Source of the DNA: Bog-793 sp963803025
Lineage (GTDB): Bacteria; Actinomycetota; Acidimicrobiia; Acidimicrobiales; Bog-793
NCBI GenBank assembly: GCA_963803025.1
Contig: CAWDKZ010000020.1
Coordinates: forward strand, 338,097-402,096
Direction of reading: 5' to 3'
DNA: 64,000 bases
Under the pieces are notes generated by a model. The model was not told the origin of the DNA. It did no database searches and saw only the letters and a program-made list of their open reading frames with translations. This document shows, one piece after another, positions 26,670 through 35,496 of the stretch (the stretch's first letter is position 1; every line of letters starts with the position of its first letter). Made by a program: the position numbers and the translations under genes.

Positions 26670-27548
26670 TCAGGCCGCGGAGTGGAAGGCGCTCACCTCG
26701 GGCTGGGCGGCGAGCGCCCGGAGCGCCGAGGCCTCGAGGCTGCGGACCCGACGGACACCGATCCCGAGCGCCCGCGCCGTCGACTCGAGCGAGGCGGGGG
26801 GTTGACCGCCCAACCCAAAGCGGAGCCGGACGACGTCCCGCTCGAGCTCGGGCAGACGGCCGATGGCCTCTTCGAGGCCTGCGGTGGCGATGGACTCGAT
26901 GACGTCGTCGGCGACAGACGCGTCGTCCGCGGCGAGCAGGTCGCCGAGGGTCGCGCTCGCGTCGGTCGTGACTGGCTGGTCGAGACTCGCGACGACGCGG
27001 GGCAGATGGCGCTCGTTGCCGTCACCGGCGCGTTCAGCGGCGTTCTCAGCGGCGACGGCGTCCTCCGGCAGACGAATGGCCCTGCCCTTGGACTGCACGG
27101 CTCGCTGGAGCGACTGGCGGATCCACCAGGTCGCGTACGTGGAGAACTTGAACCCCCGCTTCCAATCGAACTTCTCCACGGCGCGCATCAGTCCGAAGGT
27201 GCCCTCCTGGACGAGGTCGGTGAGGTCGACGCCGCGCCCCTGGTACCGACGGGCCCAGTGGACGACGAGCCGAAGGTTGCCGGCGATCATCTGGTCTTTC
27301 GCTTCGGCGTCGCCACGTTCGATCCGCTGGGCGAGGAAGACCTGTTCTGCGGCACTGAGCAAGGGGTATCTGCCAATGTCGTCCAGGAAGAGCCGCATGA
27401 GGTCGGGGCCCCCGCTTCCGTGCTCTGCGACCTCGTCGGCATAAGTGGTGGTGATGGCTTCGTCTCCGTTCCTCGCGCCTGGAACTTCCGCATCCGACCC
27501 CCCAGGAGAGGCCGGCACCTTGTGCAACGCCGCGTGGTGTGGGCGCAT
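26670..27548 (-). CDS. RNA polymerase sigma-70 family factor (group 2/3)
   Basis: A 292-residue sigma factor. Region 1.2 starts at DLMRLFLDDIGRYPLLS (about 49), region 2 has LVVHWARRYQGRGVDLTDLVQEG and FKFSTYATWWIRQSLQRAV, region 3 includes RAIRLPEDAVAAE, and region 4 ends with an HTH (LESTARALGIGVRRVRSLE). It lacks the long region 1.1 of the primary factor, so it is a non-essential HrdB/SigB-like relative. The first ~48 residues are weakly conserved and the start codon is uncertain. Confidence 0.88.
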   Translation of the reverse strand: MRPHHAALHKVPASPGGSDAEVPGARNGDEAITTTYADEVAEHGSGGPDLMRLFLDDIGRYPLLSAAEQVFLAQRIERGDAEAKDQMIAGNLRLVVHWARRYQGRGVDLTDLVQEGTFGLMRAVEKFDWKRGFKFSTYATWWIRQSLQRAVQSKGRAIRLPEDAVAAENAAERAGDGNERHLPRVVASLDQPVTTDASATLGDLLAADDASVADDVIESIATAGLEEAIGRLPELERDVVRLRFGLGGQPPASLESTARALGIGVRRVRSLEASALRALAAQPEVSAFHSAA

Positions 27549-27901
27549 TCCTTCGCGGGGCGTCGGGGCGCGGAATCCGGGCCGCCGGACCAGCGGGCTC
27601 GCCGGCCCGGAGGGGTCGTGCGAGGGGTCACCCGCCCGGTGGTGCCGGGCAGGCTGCGGCGACTGGGAGGGTGTTGATCAAGATGCTGCGCGGATAGGGA
27701 TACATCGCCGTTCCTGCGCTGGGCAGTGTCGCCCGACCGGCACCCGGAGCACCGATCAGATCGTCCCTTCGGGACACGCCGACGATCGAACGCCCGTCGG
27801 GTCCAGGAGCCCCGTGAGACGGCTCCGGCGTGTCCAGGACAGTCGGTCGGGGAGCGACGACAGCCGCTCCCATCGGCGCGCGGCGATGGCAGTATCACGT
27901 C
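27549..27901. other. Divergent intergenic region between the sigma factor and GNAT genes
   Basis: About 350 bases with two divergent genes at its edges, so it should contain both promoters. I see AT-richer patches near 27690-27705 (GGATAGGGATACATC) but no promoter pair good enough to call. No RNA gene or repeat was recognised. Confidence 0.5.
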
Positions 27902-28840
27902 GTGCTTCACGAGGCGCGGGGCTTGACGGAAGACGATCGCGGAGCAATCTGCGCACTTGAAGCGCGTGTCATCGCGACAGACGGCGGTCGGCTGAAACTC
28001 GAGTGGCCGACGCTTCGACGTCGTTCCGGCAAGCGCGTGGAGGACCTGCTCTGGCGGGATGCAGACGAGCTGCTGGGCTACCTCGGGCTGTATTCGTTCG
28101 GCGGACCGCTCGAGCTCGCGGGCATGGTCGACCCCGAGGCCAGACGTCGCGGCATCGGCAGCGCTCTTCTGCGCCGTGCCCTCGGTCTTGCCGCCGCGCG
28201 TCGCCTCACGGAGGTGCTGCTGGTTGCCCCCCGGGCGACGCCGACGGGTCGCCTCTTCGCCGAGAGGCACGGAGGCGTTCTCGAGCACTCCGAGCACCAC
28301 ATGGAACTGCAGGGAACACCACCGCCCGCACCAACGCGCGAGGACGTACTGCTCCGACCCGTCACGGCGGACGACCTGCCAGTGCTGCGCCGCATCATCC
28401 GTGACGCCTTCGGTTCCGACGGCGCGGACCGTGTTCCAGATGGTGGCGATCGTCAGCTGGTTGTCGAGTGCGAAGCCTCAGTCGTTGGCACCGTTCGGCT
28501 CTCCCGCGACGGGGACGGGATCGGCATCTACGGCTTCGCGATCGACTCCCCGGTGCGTGGCCGCGGAATCGGTCGTGAGGTGCTTCGACAGATTTGTGCC
28601 CGGTTGCGCGCTGAGGGGTCGAAGCGAGTCACTCTTGAGGTCGCCTCCGACAACGACAGAGCGCTCGGGCTGTACACCTCAGTCGGGTTCGTCCGCCTGG
28701 CGACCGAGGACTACTTCCGCTTTCCCACTGACGTCGCCGAACGCCGCGAGCGAGCCGGCATCGGGCAGGCAAGGTGGTTGGTCGGTCAGCCTCCGAATGG
28801 CGGTTCGCCCAGATCGACCAGTTCGGCGCTGCTTCCCTGA
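27902..28840 (+). CDS. Tandem GNAT N-acetyltransferase
   Basis: A 312-residue protein with two GNAT domains. In the first, LELAGMVDPEARRRGIGSALL (about 75-95) holds the acetyl-CoA loop; in the second, IYGFAIDSPVRGRGIGREVL (about 205-224) does, followed by LEVASDNDRALGLYTSVGF. The arrangement recalls mycothiol synthase MshD, but specific MshD residues cannot be asserted. GTG 27902 is chosen because the protein then starts directly with the domain; an open frame from GTG 27830 exists. Confidence 0.75.
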   Translation: MLHEARGLTEDDRGAICALEARVIATDGGRLKLEWPTLRRRSGKRVEDLLWRDADELLGYLGLYSFGGPLELAGMVDPEARRRGIGSALLRRALGLAAARRLTEVLLVAPRATPTGRLFAERHGGVLEHSEHHMELQGTPPPAPTREDVLLRPVTADDLPVLRRIIRDAFGSDGADRVPDGGDRQLVVECEASVVGTVRLSRDGDGIGIYGFAIDSPVRGRGIGREVLRQICARLRAEGSKRVTLEVASDNDRALGLYTSVGFVRLATEDYFRFPTDVAERRERAGIGQARWLVGQPPNGGSPRSTSSALLP

Positions 28841-29050
28841 CGACGAGGGCGACGGGAGTAGCGACCAGACCAACGGTTCTCGTGTAGCCGACGGTCGGTC
28901 TCCGGCGGCTCGGGTCGCCTATCCACGCATCCTCTCAGTCGATTTGGTCCTCATCGACAAGGCCGTGGCCTGTGTTGTTCCATCCGGAATGGACGCAAGA
29001 AGGGACGAGATCGGCAATCTCCCAGTGAGTCGGGCCCTGGCCGGTCAGGG

Positions 29051-29497
29051 TCAGGCGCGCGACGGCACCGCGTTCCGGGCGCGGTCGACCATGTCGCTCA
29101 GAAGGTAGGAGTCGAGGTGTCGACGCATGTGCTCGCTGACGTCGGCCCACAGGTCCAGGAGCACGCACTGGCCCTCGTGGTCGCACGCCCCGTTCTCGTG
29201 CGGCAAGCCGAAGTCACCGATGGCGATGGGCCCGTCCACCGCCGAGACGATCGCCCCGAGGGTGATCGTGTCGGCGGAACGCGCGAGCACGTAACCACCG
29301 CCGACCCCCCGCTTGGATCGCACCAGGCCGGCGCCTTTCAGCGCCAGGAGGATCTGTTCCAGGTAGGGCTGGGGAAGCCCGGTCCGCTCGGCGATGTCGC
29401 GCACGGAGGTCGGCGTCACGCCGTCGTCGCGCAAAGCGAGCGACAGGAGTGCCCGGCAGGCGTAGTCACCACGCGTCGAGACCCTCACCAGGCCCAT
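29051..29497 (-). CDS. Rrf2 family transcriptional regulator
   Basis: A 148-residue winged-helix protein. VRVSTRGDYACRALLSLAL and GLPQPYLEQILLALKGAGLVRSKRG (split here as two halves of one HTH) are Rrf2 signatures, with GGYVLAR as the wing. Only two cysteines of the usual three-cysteine Fe-S cluster loop are visible (CDHEGQC, about 105-111), plus C14. It may sense redox, iron or nitric oxide with an incomplete or unusual cluster. It is divergent from the phosphatase operon, 38 bases away, and may regulate it. Confidence 0.88.
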   Translation of the reverse strand: MGLVRVSTRGDYACRALLSLALRDDGVTPTSVRDIAERTGLPQPYLEQILLALKGAGLVRSKRGVGGGYVLARSADTITLGAIVSAVDGPIAIGDFGLPHENGACDHEGQCVLLDLWADVSEHMRRHLDSYLLSDMVDRARNAVPSRA

Positions 29498-29522
29498 GGT
29501 ACGGCCCCTCGAAGTGCCGTCG

Positions 29523-29528
29523 TATGCT
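29523..29528 (+). promoter_or_regulatory. -10 element of the phosphatase-cobA-pepA-ppgK operon
   Basis: TATGCT lies 7 bases before GTG 29536, implying a leaderless transcript for the four-gene operon. No convincing -35 box is present. It falls in the Rrf2 divergent interval. Confidence 0.5.
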
Positions 29529-29535
29529 CTGGTCG

Positions 29536-30708
29536 GTGAACGAGTCGCCGGCGTCTTCTCCTGGCGGCGCGGCGACGTGGGCTTTTGGCGGAGATCCGGA
29601 CGAGCCGCTCCGCCCGGACTACGGCGGGGCGTGCCTGACCGAGGTCGTGCCGACGCTTCTCCGGCTCGATGCCCTGCGCGTCGCCGACGCGTTGCCCGTG
29701 TGGCTGCCCGCGCCGCTCGTCGATGCCACCGCGGTCGTACTGCTCGTGCTCGATGGTCTCGGCGCCGAGAGCCTCGCCGCGCACCGCGCGGTGACGCCGG
29801 TGATGTCCGCGATGGCGGGCGCCACGATCACCTCGGTGGCGCCGACGACGACGGTGACCGCACTCACGTCGCTCACGACAGGACGGGCCCCGGCCGACCA
29901 CGGCGTGCTCGGCCACCGTGTCCGAGCGGGCGGCGAGGTGCTCAACGTCTTGCGCTGGACGACGGGTGCAGGCGACGCCCGCGCCGAGATCCGGCCCCAG
30001 GCGTTCCAGCAGGTCGAGCCGTTCCTCGGCAGGCGCGTGCCCGTGGTCTCGCAGGCCGCGTTCGCGGGCTCTGGCTTTTCCCAGGCGCATCTGGCGGGCA
30101 CGGAGCTTCTCGGCTGGCGGGTTGCCTCGTCGATCGGCGTCTTCGTTGCCGAGGCGCTCGCCCGGGGCGAGCGGTTCGTCTACGCCTACTACGACGGGAT
30201 CGACAAGGTCGCGCACGGCGAGGGGCTCGGCGCCTGCTACGAGGCCGAGCTCGCCGCCGTGGACCGCCTCGTCGCCGATCTCGTCGACCGCCTGCCGGCG
30301 GGCTGCGCCCTCGCCGTCACCTCTGACCACGGCCAGGTCGAGACGGCGAGGCCGCCGGTGACGATCGATCCCGGCCTGATGGACGAGGTGACCGGACTGT
30401 CGGGCGACGGGCGCTTCCGCTGGCTCCACGTGCGTGCCGGTGCGACCGCGCGGGTGGCGGCGATCGCCCGGGAGCTGTACGGCGGGATCGCCTGGGTGCG
30501 GACCGTGGCGGAGATCGACGGCGCGGGCTGGTTCGGTAAGCCCCTCCCGGACGCCTTCGCGCGACGCCTCGGCGACGTCGCGCTCGTCGCGCGCGCCGCG
30601 GTCTCGTTCGCCGACCCGACCGATCCGGGCGATCAGCGGCTCGTGGCGCGCCACGGCTCGCTCACGTCGGCCGAGGCGCTCGTACCGCTGCTCGGCGTGC
30701 GACCGTGA
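29536..30708 (+). CDS. Alkaline phosphatase superfamily phosphodiesterase/nucleotide pyrophosphatase
   Basis: A 390-residue enzyme without a signal peptide. VLDGLGAESL provides the first metal-binding aspartate, PTTTVTALTSLTTGRAP the nucleophile threonine, HGVLGH follows, YAYYDGIDKVAHGEG supplies ligands on the second face, and VTSDHGQVE closes the site. Substrate unknown; family members cleave nucleotide or phospholipid phosphodiesters. GTG 29536 sits 7 bases downstream of a -10 box. Its stop overlaps the adenosyltransferase start (GTGA). Confidence 0.85.
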   Translation: MNESPASSPGGAATWAFGGDPDEPLRPDYGGACLTEVVPTLLRLDALRVADALPVWLPAPLVDATAVVLLVLDGLGAESLAAHRAVTPVMSAMAGATITSVAPTTTVTALTSLTTGRAPADHGVLGHRVRAGGEVLNVLRWTTGAGDARAEIRPQAFQQVEPFLGRRVPVVSQAAFAGSGFSQAHLAGTELLGWRVASSIGVFVAEALARGERFVYAYYDGIDKVAHGEGLGACYEAELAAVDRLVADLVDRLPAGCALAVTSDHGQVETARPPVTIDPGLMDEVTGLSGDGRFRWLHVRAGATARVAAIARELYGGIAWVRTVAEIDGAGWFGKPLPDAFARRLGDVALVARAAVSFADPTDPGDQRLVARHGSLTSAEALVPLLGVRP

Positions 30709-31244
30709 AGATCTACACGCGCCGGGGCGACGACGGAACGACGTCGTTGCGCGCTGGTGGCCGCGTCGACAAGTCGAGCGCGGTCGTCGAGGTCCTCGGT
30801 GCGCTCGACGAGGCCCAGGCGGCACTCGGCGTCGCGCGCGCCGCGTCGACGCGTCCGGGCACCCTCGACGAGCTCTTGGTTGGGGTCGAGCGAGACCTGT
30901 GGGTCGTGATGGCTGAGGTCGCGGCGGCGCTGGTCGACACGGCGCGCCCGGGGCCACGCAGCACGGTGACGCCGGAGATGGTCGCGGCCCTGGAATCGGC
31001 GATCGACGTCCACGCGGCGGGGCGCGGGAGGATCACGGGCTTCGCCGTGCCCGGCGAGAACCGCCTTGCGGCCGCGCTCGACTTCGCACGCACGGTCGTT
31101 CGACGCGCCGAGCGCCGTCTCGTCGCCCTCGAGCCCGCCAACGGCCACGTGCTCGCCTACCTGAACCGGCTCTCCGATCTGTGCTGGACGCTCGCCCGGG
31201 AGAGCGAGGACCGCCACCTGCCCGCCCGTGAGGAAGGGAGCTGA
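30705..31244 (+). CDS. ATP:cob(I)alamin adenosyltransferase, PduO type
   Basis: A 179-residue protein of the PduO family, which forms adenosylcobalamin. KIYTRRGDDGTTSL is the ATP-binding N-terminus, ALDEAQAALG follows, and RTVVRRAERRLVAL and LNRLSDLCWTLAR carry the conserved arginines and aspartate. GTG 30705 overlaps the upstream stop by 4 bases. No cobalamin riboswitch is seen. Confidence 0.92.
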   Translation: MKIYTRRGDDGTTSLRAGGRVDKSSAVVEVLGALDEAQAALGVARAASTRPGTLDELLVGVERDLWVVMAEVAAALVDTARPGPRSTVTPEMVAALESAIDVHAAGRGRITGFAVPGENRLAAALDFARTVVRRAERRLVALEPANGHVLAYLNRLSDLCWTLARESEDRHLPAREEGS

Positions 31245-31249
31245 CAGCG

Positions 31250-32749
31250 ATGACCGTGGTGCTCAAGGGTGCGGCGACATGCCCCGACGACGTGCGGGTG
31301 CGAGCCGAGGCGGTTCTCGCCGGTCTTGTCACCTCGACCGGGTCGCCGCGCGCCGACGCGTCGTTGGCGGCGATGCAGGGATTCACGGGCGCCGTGGGTG
31401 AGACGGCGACGTTCGCGCGCCCGGACGGCTCGTTCGAGATCCTCGTCGGGATGGGTGAGGCGGCCGACCTCGACGGCGAAGCGTGCCGCCGCGCGGGTGC
31501 GGCGCTCGCCGGGGCGGCCGCGCGTAACGCGGCGGTCGCGTTCGACCTCTCGGGGATCCCGCGGGGATCGCTCGATCGGACCGACGTCGCCCGCGCGGTC
31601 ACCGAGGGGGTGCTGCTCGCCGGCTACCGGTTCGCCGGATTGAGGAGCGCGGCCGAGACGCCGACGCTTCAGCGTGTCGTGCTCGTCGATCCGGACGTCG
31701 CGGGTGTCGTCGCAGGCGCCGGGGCGGGTGGGGTCGCGGCGGGCGCGGTTGCGTTCGCGCGGGACCTCGTGAACACGCCGGCGCACGATCTCACGCCAAC
31801 GCGATTTGCCGAGCTCGCGGTCGAACACGGCTCCCAACAGGGATTCTCAGTTTCGGTTTGGCGTGAACGGGAGATCGCCGAGGCGGGCCTCGGGGGTCTC
31901 CTCGGCGTGGCGCGGGGCTCGGCGGAGCCGCCCCGGCTCGTGCGCGCCGAATACCGACCGGACGACCCCGCGGCCCCGACCGTCGCGCTCGTCGGCAAGG
32001 GGATCACGTTCGATGCCGGGGGACTCTCGCTGAAGCCGGCCGATTCGATGATGACGATGAAGTACGACATGAGCGGCGCCGCGGCGGTGCTCGCGGTCCT
32101 CGGAGCGTGCGGGCGACTCGGTGTCGGCGTCCGAGTCGTCGGCATCATGCCGATGACGGAGAACATGCCGGGTGGCAGGGCGATCAAGCCGGGCGACGTC
32201 GTGCGGATCCGCAACGGCAAGACGATCGAGGTGTTGAACACCGATTGCGAGGGGCGGCTCGTGCTGGCGGACGCCCTCTGCCTCGCGGCCGAGGAGTCAC
32301 CCGACGCGATCGTCGACCTCGCGACGCTGACGGCGGCGGTCGTCGTGGCGCTCGGCCGCCGGATCGCCGGTCTGATGGGCAACGACGACCGCATCCTCGC
32401 GGCCGTCGAACAGGCGGCGGCCCGCGCCGGGGAGGCGGTCTGGCGCCTGCCGCTGCCCGCGGGCTACCGCTCGGCGTTCGACTCCGAGATCGCCGACATG
32501 AAGAACCTCGGTGTCGCGCGAGAGGCGGGTGCCCTTGTCGCCGGCCTCATCCTCGAGGAGTTCGTCGGGAGCACCCCGTGGGCGCACCTCGACGTCGCCG
32601 GGCCGGCGTTCTCCCAGGAGACCACGGGATACCTGCGCAAGGGGGGCACGGGCTTCGGGGTGCGGACCCTGCTCGAACTGCTCGAGGGGTACCGAGCGCT
32701 CGGCAGTCCCGCCGGGGCCGGTGCGCCCGGGAGGAAGGTGCTGCGTTGA
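31250..32749 (+). CDS. pepA: Leucyl aminopeptidase (M17)
   Basis: A 499-residue cytosolic metallo-aminopeptidase. The N-terminal macrodomain-like part spans about 1-160; the catalytic part has VGKGITFDAGGLSLKP, MKYDMSGAAAVLA, and the M17 signature NTDCEGRLVLADAL with the metal-binding Asp and Glu (a cysteine replaces the usual alanine). It starts 5 bases after the adenosyltransferase stop. The last bases overlap the TTG of the next gene. Confidence 0.93.
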   Translation: MTVVLKGAATCPDDVRVRAEAVLAGLVTSTGSPRADASLAAMQGFTGAVGETATFARPDGSFEILVGMGEAADLDGEACRRAGAALAGAAARNAAVAFDLSGIPRGSLDRTDVARAVTEGVLLAGYRFAGLRSAAETPTLQRVVLVDPDVAGVVAGAGAGGVAAGAVAFARDLVNTPAHDLTPTRFAELAVEHGSQQGFSVSVWREREIAEAGLGGLLGVARGSAEPPRLVRAEYRPDDPAAPTVALVGKGITFDAGGLSLKPADSMMTMKYDMSGAAAVLAVLGACGRLGVGVRVVGIMPMTENMPGGRAIKPGDVVRIRNGKTIEVLNTDCEGRLVLADALCLAAEESPDAIVDLATLTAAVVVALGRRIAGLMGNDDRILAAVEQAAARAGEAVWRLPLPAGYRSAFDSEIADMKNLGVAREAGALVAGLILEEFVGSTPWAHLDVAGPAFSQETTGYLRKGGTGFGVRTLLELLEGYRALGSPAGAGAPGRKVLR

Positions 32750-33645
32750 CGCGTGATGCGGACTCCGCCTCGGGTCGCTCGGCCACCGGCGACGCCAAAG
32801 ACGCCGACGACCGAGCGCCGCTTGCGGCGCCGGCTGCCGCCGAGCCGGCGTCGGGTCCTTCCCCGACGACGGAACGAACGCATACCCCGCAACGTCCTTT
32901 CACGCTGGCGATCGACGCCGGCGGGAGCGGGCTGAAGGCCTCGGTGCTCGACGCGAACGAGCACCTCCTTGCCGACCGGGTGAACATGCAGACGCCGTAC
33001 CCGTTGCCGCCGACGAGGTTCATCGCCGCCCTGGCCGACCTCGTCCGTCCGCTTCCCGCCTACGACCGCGTGTCGGTCGGCCTCCCCGGCGTCGTGCGGA
33101 GGGGCCGGATGCTTACCGAACCGCAGTTCGTGACCGAGCGCGGCCTTGGCTCGCGGATCGACCCGAAGCTCGTCGCGGCCTGGGCGGGATTCGACATCGC
33201 CGGGGCCCTCGCCGAGCAGTTCGGCAAACCGACCCGGGTCGCGAACGACGCCGACCTGCAGGGTCTCGCCGTCGTCTCCGGCGAGGGTCTCGAGTTCGTC
33301 GTGACGTTCGGGACCGGGGTCGGGACGGCTCTCTTCTACGACGGTGTGCTCGTGCCGCACCTCGAGCTTGCCCACCAACCGTTCCGCAACGGCAGGACCT
33401 ACAACCAACAACTCGGCGGGGTCGCGCTGAAACGGATCGGGCCGCGCCGGTGGCGCAGGCGGGTCATGACCGCGCTCGGGAACTTCCAGGTGCTCACGAA
33501 CTTCGACCGCTGCTACCTCGGCGGGGGGAACTCGCGTCATTTGAAGGGCAGTGTGCGCGAGCCCTTCTTCGTCGTCGACAACGTTGCCGGGATCATCGGC
33601 GGCGTGCGGCTGTGGGACGACGCGCGTTCTCTCGAACGTGCCTGA
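32746..33645 (+). CDS. ppgK: ROK family kinase, polyphosphate glucokinase-like
   Basis: A 299-residue sugar kinase. AIDAGGSGLKASVLD is the phosphate-binding loop; RVANDADLQGLAVV, TFGTGVGTALFYDGVLVPHLELAH and LGGVALKRIGPRRWRRRV follow the pattern of actinobacterial polyphosphate/ATP glucokinase. The start is TTG 32746, overlapping the pepA stop; the first ~55 residues are low complexity and may be a variable extension. Polyphosphate use is inferred from similarity, and other ROK substrates are possible. Confidence 0.8.
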   Translation: MTRDADSASGRSATGDAKDADDRAPLAAPAAAEPASGPSPTTERTHTPQRPFTLAIDAGGSGLKASVLDANEHLLADRVNMQTPYPLPPTRFIAALADLVRPLPAYDRVSVGLPGVVRRGRMLTEPQFVTERGLGSRIDPKLVAAWAGFDIAGALAEQFGKPTRVANDADLQGLAVVSGEGLEFVVTFGTGVGTALFYDGVLVPHLELAHQPFRNGRTYNQQLGGVALKRIGPRRWRRRVMTALGNFQVLTNFDRCYLGGGNSRHLKGSVREPFFVVDNVAGIIGGVRLWDDARSLERA

Positions 33646-33655
33646 ATGCCATGAA

Positions 33656-33693
33656 GGGGGACCTCCCCCGGTGAGAACTTGGGTTCTCACCGG
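33656..33693 (+). repeat. Strong hairpins between ppgK and the IS110 remnant
   Basis: GGGGG(ACCT)CCCCC at 33656-33669 overlaps a perfect 11-bp stem CCGGTGAGAAC (33668-33678), loop TTGG, GTTCTCACCGG (33683-33693). The two structures are mutually exclusive because they share CC at 33668-33669. They could end transcription of the upstream operon or be the left-end noncoding RNA region of the IS110 element. There is no U-tract. Confidence 0.6.
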
Positions 33694-33720
33694 AACCACA
33701 CCGAAGGAGGCCCCGACACC

Positions 33721-34628
33721 ATGTTGCACATCGGACCGGATCTTTCGAGACGCCGCCTCGACGTCCACGTCATGAAGGAGTTTGGCCAGACTCTGCTCGT
33801 CGACGCCTGGCCACCCGACGCCGACGCGCTCCGGGTGAAGGGCCTTGCGCCGCTCGCCTGCAAGACCGACCGCATCGACGCTCGGGTCCTCGCCGAGCTC
33901 AGCCGACGCGGTCTCGTGCCGGAGATCTGGTTGCCGAGCCCTCGGTGCGCGCCGAACGCGAGCGGGCCCGCTTCCGTCTCCACCTCGTCCACCACCGGGT
34001 CGCGCTGAAGAACCGGGTCCACGCGACCCTCCTCGCCTCCGGGCACCCCTGTCCGGTCTCGGACCTCCCGGCGGGTCCGGACGCCAGCTTCTCGGCCGGC
34101 TCGCCATCCCCGAGCCGTGGGCCGGCACCGTCGCGGCCTCACTGCGCCTCGTCGACGAGCTCGACGGCGAGATCGACGCCTGCGGGCGCGACCTGCGGGA
34201 GCTCGGTGCCGGTCACCCCGACGTGTCCCTCCTGCAGACCGTCCCGGGGTGGGCTGGGTGCTCGCCGACACGATCGCCGCGGAGATCGGCGACATCTCCC
34301 GCTTCGCCAGCCCGAAGAAGCTCGTCGGCTACACCGGGCTCTGCCCGCGCGTCTACCCGTCCGGCGGGGGCTGCGCCGGGGCTCGCTCGCGAAGAACGGA
34401 CCCACCTATCTCCGCTGGGCCCTCATCGAGGCGTCGCGGCACGCCTGCAGCCACCCGCTCTACAAGCCCGGCTACGAGCGGATGAAGGCCCGCCTCGGCC
34501 GCAACCGGGGCGGCAAGGTCGCCCGGGTCGAGCTCGCCCGCAAGCTCGCCGAGTCCATCTGGCACATGCTCACGACGGGAGAACGCTTCGCTCCGGCGAG
34601 GTCCCAGGTTGCGCCTCTGGTCGCGTGA
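33721..34628 (+). mobile_element. Decayed IS110-family transposase
   Basis: The remnant reads in pieces: MLHIGPDLSRRRLDVHV and KTDRIDARVLAELSRRG in frame 1, VRAERERARFRLHLVHHRV in frame 3, QLLGRLAIPEPWAGTVAASL in frame 2, GWVLADTIAAEIGDISRFA and KKLVGYTGLCPR in frame 1, and SLAKNGPTYLRWALIEAS to the end in frame 3. These are the N-terminal DEDD and C-terminal serine domains of an IS110 DEDD recombinase. About 50 residues between the first strand and KGLAPL are missing. Breaks lie near 33940, 34075, 34248 and 34368, each shifting the same way. It cannot make an active enzyme as read. Confidence 0.88.
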
Positions 34629-34825
34629 CGGCCCTGCACGGAGTTGGACCGCCGGAACGTTCTCCCATCCGACCTGGTCCTCCCTCGAGGAAGCCAGAGA
34701 GATGAGAACCGCTCCCCAGAACCCCGGACGATGGTCAGCCCGAGGAATCAACCCTTGACCCCAGGCCCCCCTTCGGAGTCCTCGGTCCGTCCCGGCGCGG
34801 CGATCGCGGCCGTGACGGCCGTCGG

Positions 34826-35386
34826 TCACTCGTCGAGCCAGCTCGGCACGGCGTCGAGCAGGAAGCGGCTCACCGCGAGCGTGCGGTCGAACGAGTCGCA
34901 AAGGAGCTCCTCGCCCGCGAGCACCCGGGCGAGCGAGACCTGCTGGCGGGCGACGATCGTCAGTCGCCGGGCGGGGGGGTCGGTCACCGAGCCGAAGGAG
35001 TCGGTCGCCGAGATCTCGAGGGGCAGCTCGATGCCGCCGACACCGGCGAGGTCGATCGCGAGGCGGAGCAGGTCGGGTCCGTGGGGCAGCGGCGGGATGC
35101 CCCAGGTGAACGTGAGCGGAAACGTCCACTTGTCCGGCGGCTCGGCGTCGTCGGGCAGCGCGACGACGGCGTCTTCGAAGTCGAGGAGGGTGCGCGGGTC
35201 GACCTCGAGCGCGAGATGGAGGTCGATCGGGCCGCCGCAGCCCTCCTCCGGGTGGAGGTCGACCTCCCAGAACTGGCGCAGCGAGTAGGTCTCGACGAAA
35301 TGGCGCTCGTCGTGCACGTGGAAACCGTGCTCGACGGCGTGATCCTTCAGCTCGGCCACGTAACCGGCGACGTCGATGACTGCCAT
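34826..35386 (-). CDS. Conserved hypothetical protein
   Basis: A 186-residue soluble protein that I do not recognise. It has no signal peptide or membrane helix. It is mixed alpha/beta with an acidic start (YVAELKDHAVEHGFHVHDER) and an aromatic centre (WTFPLTFTWGIPPLPHGPD). ATG 35386 is chosen because TACACT lies 8 bases upstream; a longer frame to 35446 has unlikely composition. It stands alone between the IS110 remnant and the divergent phosphatase gene. Codon use looks like that of housekeeping neighbours, so it is probably expressed. Confidence 0.7.
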   Translation of the reverse strand: MAVIDVAGYVAELKDHAVEHGFHVHDERHFVETYSLRQFWEVDLHPEEGCGGPIDLHLALEVDPRTLLDFEDAVVALPDDAEPPDKWTFPLTFTWGIPPLPHGPDLLRLAIDLAGVGGIELPLEISATDSFGSVTDPPARRLTIVARQQVSLARVLAGEELLCDSFDRTLAVSRFLLDAVPSWLDE

Positions 35387-35394
35387 CGCTGGGG

Positions 35395-35400
35395 AGTGTA
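35395..35400 (-). promoter_or_regulatory. -10 element for the hypothetical protein at 34826-35386
   Basis: On the minus strand TACACT occupies 35400-35395, 8 bases before ATG 35386. A leaderless transcript is implied; no ribosome binding site is visible. Confidence 0.45.
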
Positions 35401-35483
35401 GGCGGCAGGTCCGTCCGACACCGCCGGGGGCGGCCACCGGCGCCACCCGCCGGGCACCTTGAGAATCACCCCCGACGAGCCGG

Positions 35484-35489
35484 TAACCT
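35484..35489 (+). promoter_or_regulatory. -10 element for the inositol-monophosphatase-like gene
   Basis: TAACCT lies 7 bases before GTG 35497. A possible -35, TTGAGA at 35459-35464, is 19 bases upstream. A leaderless transcript is implied. Confidence 0.5.
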
Positions 35490-35496
35490 GCGGCTC

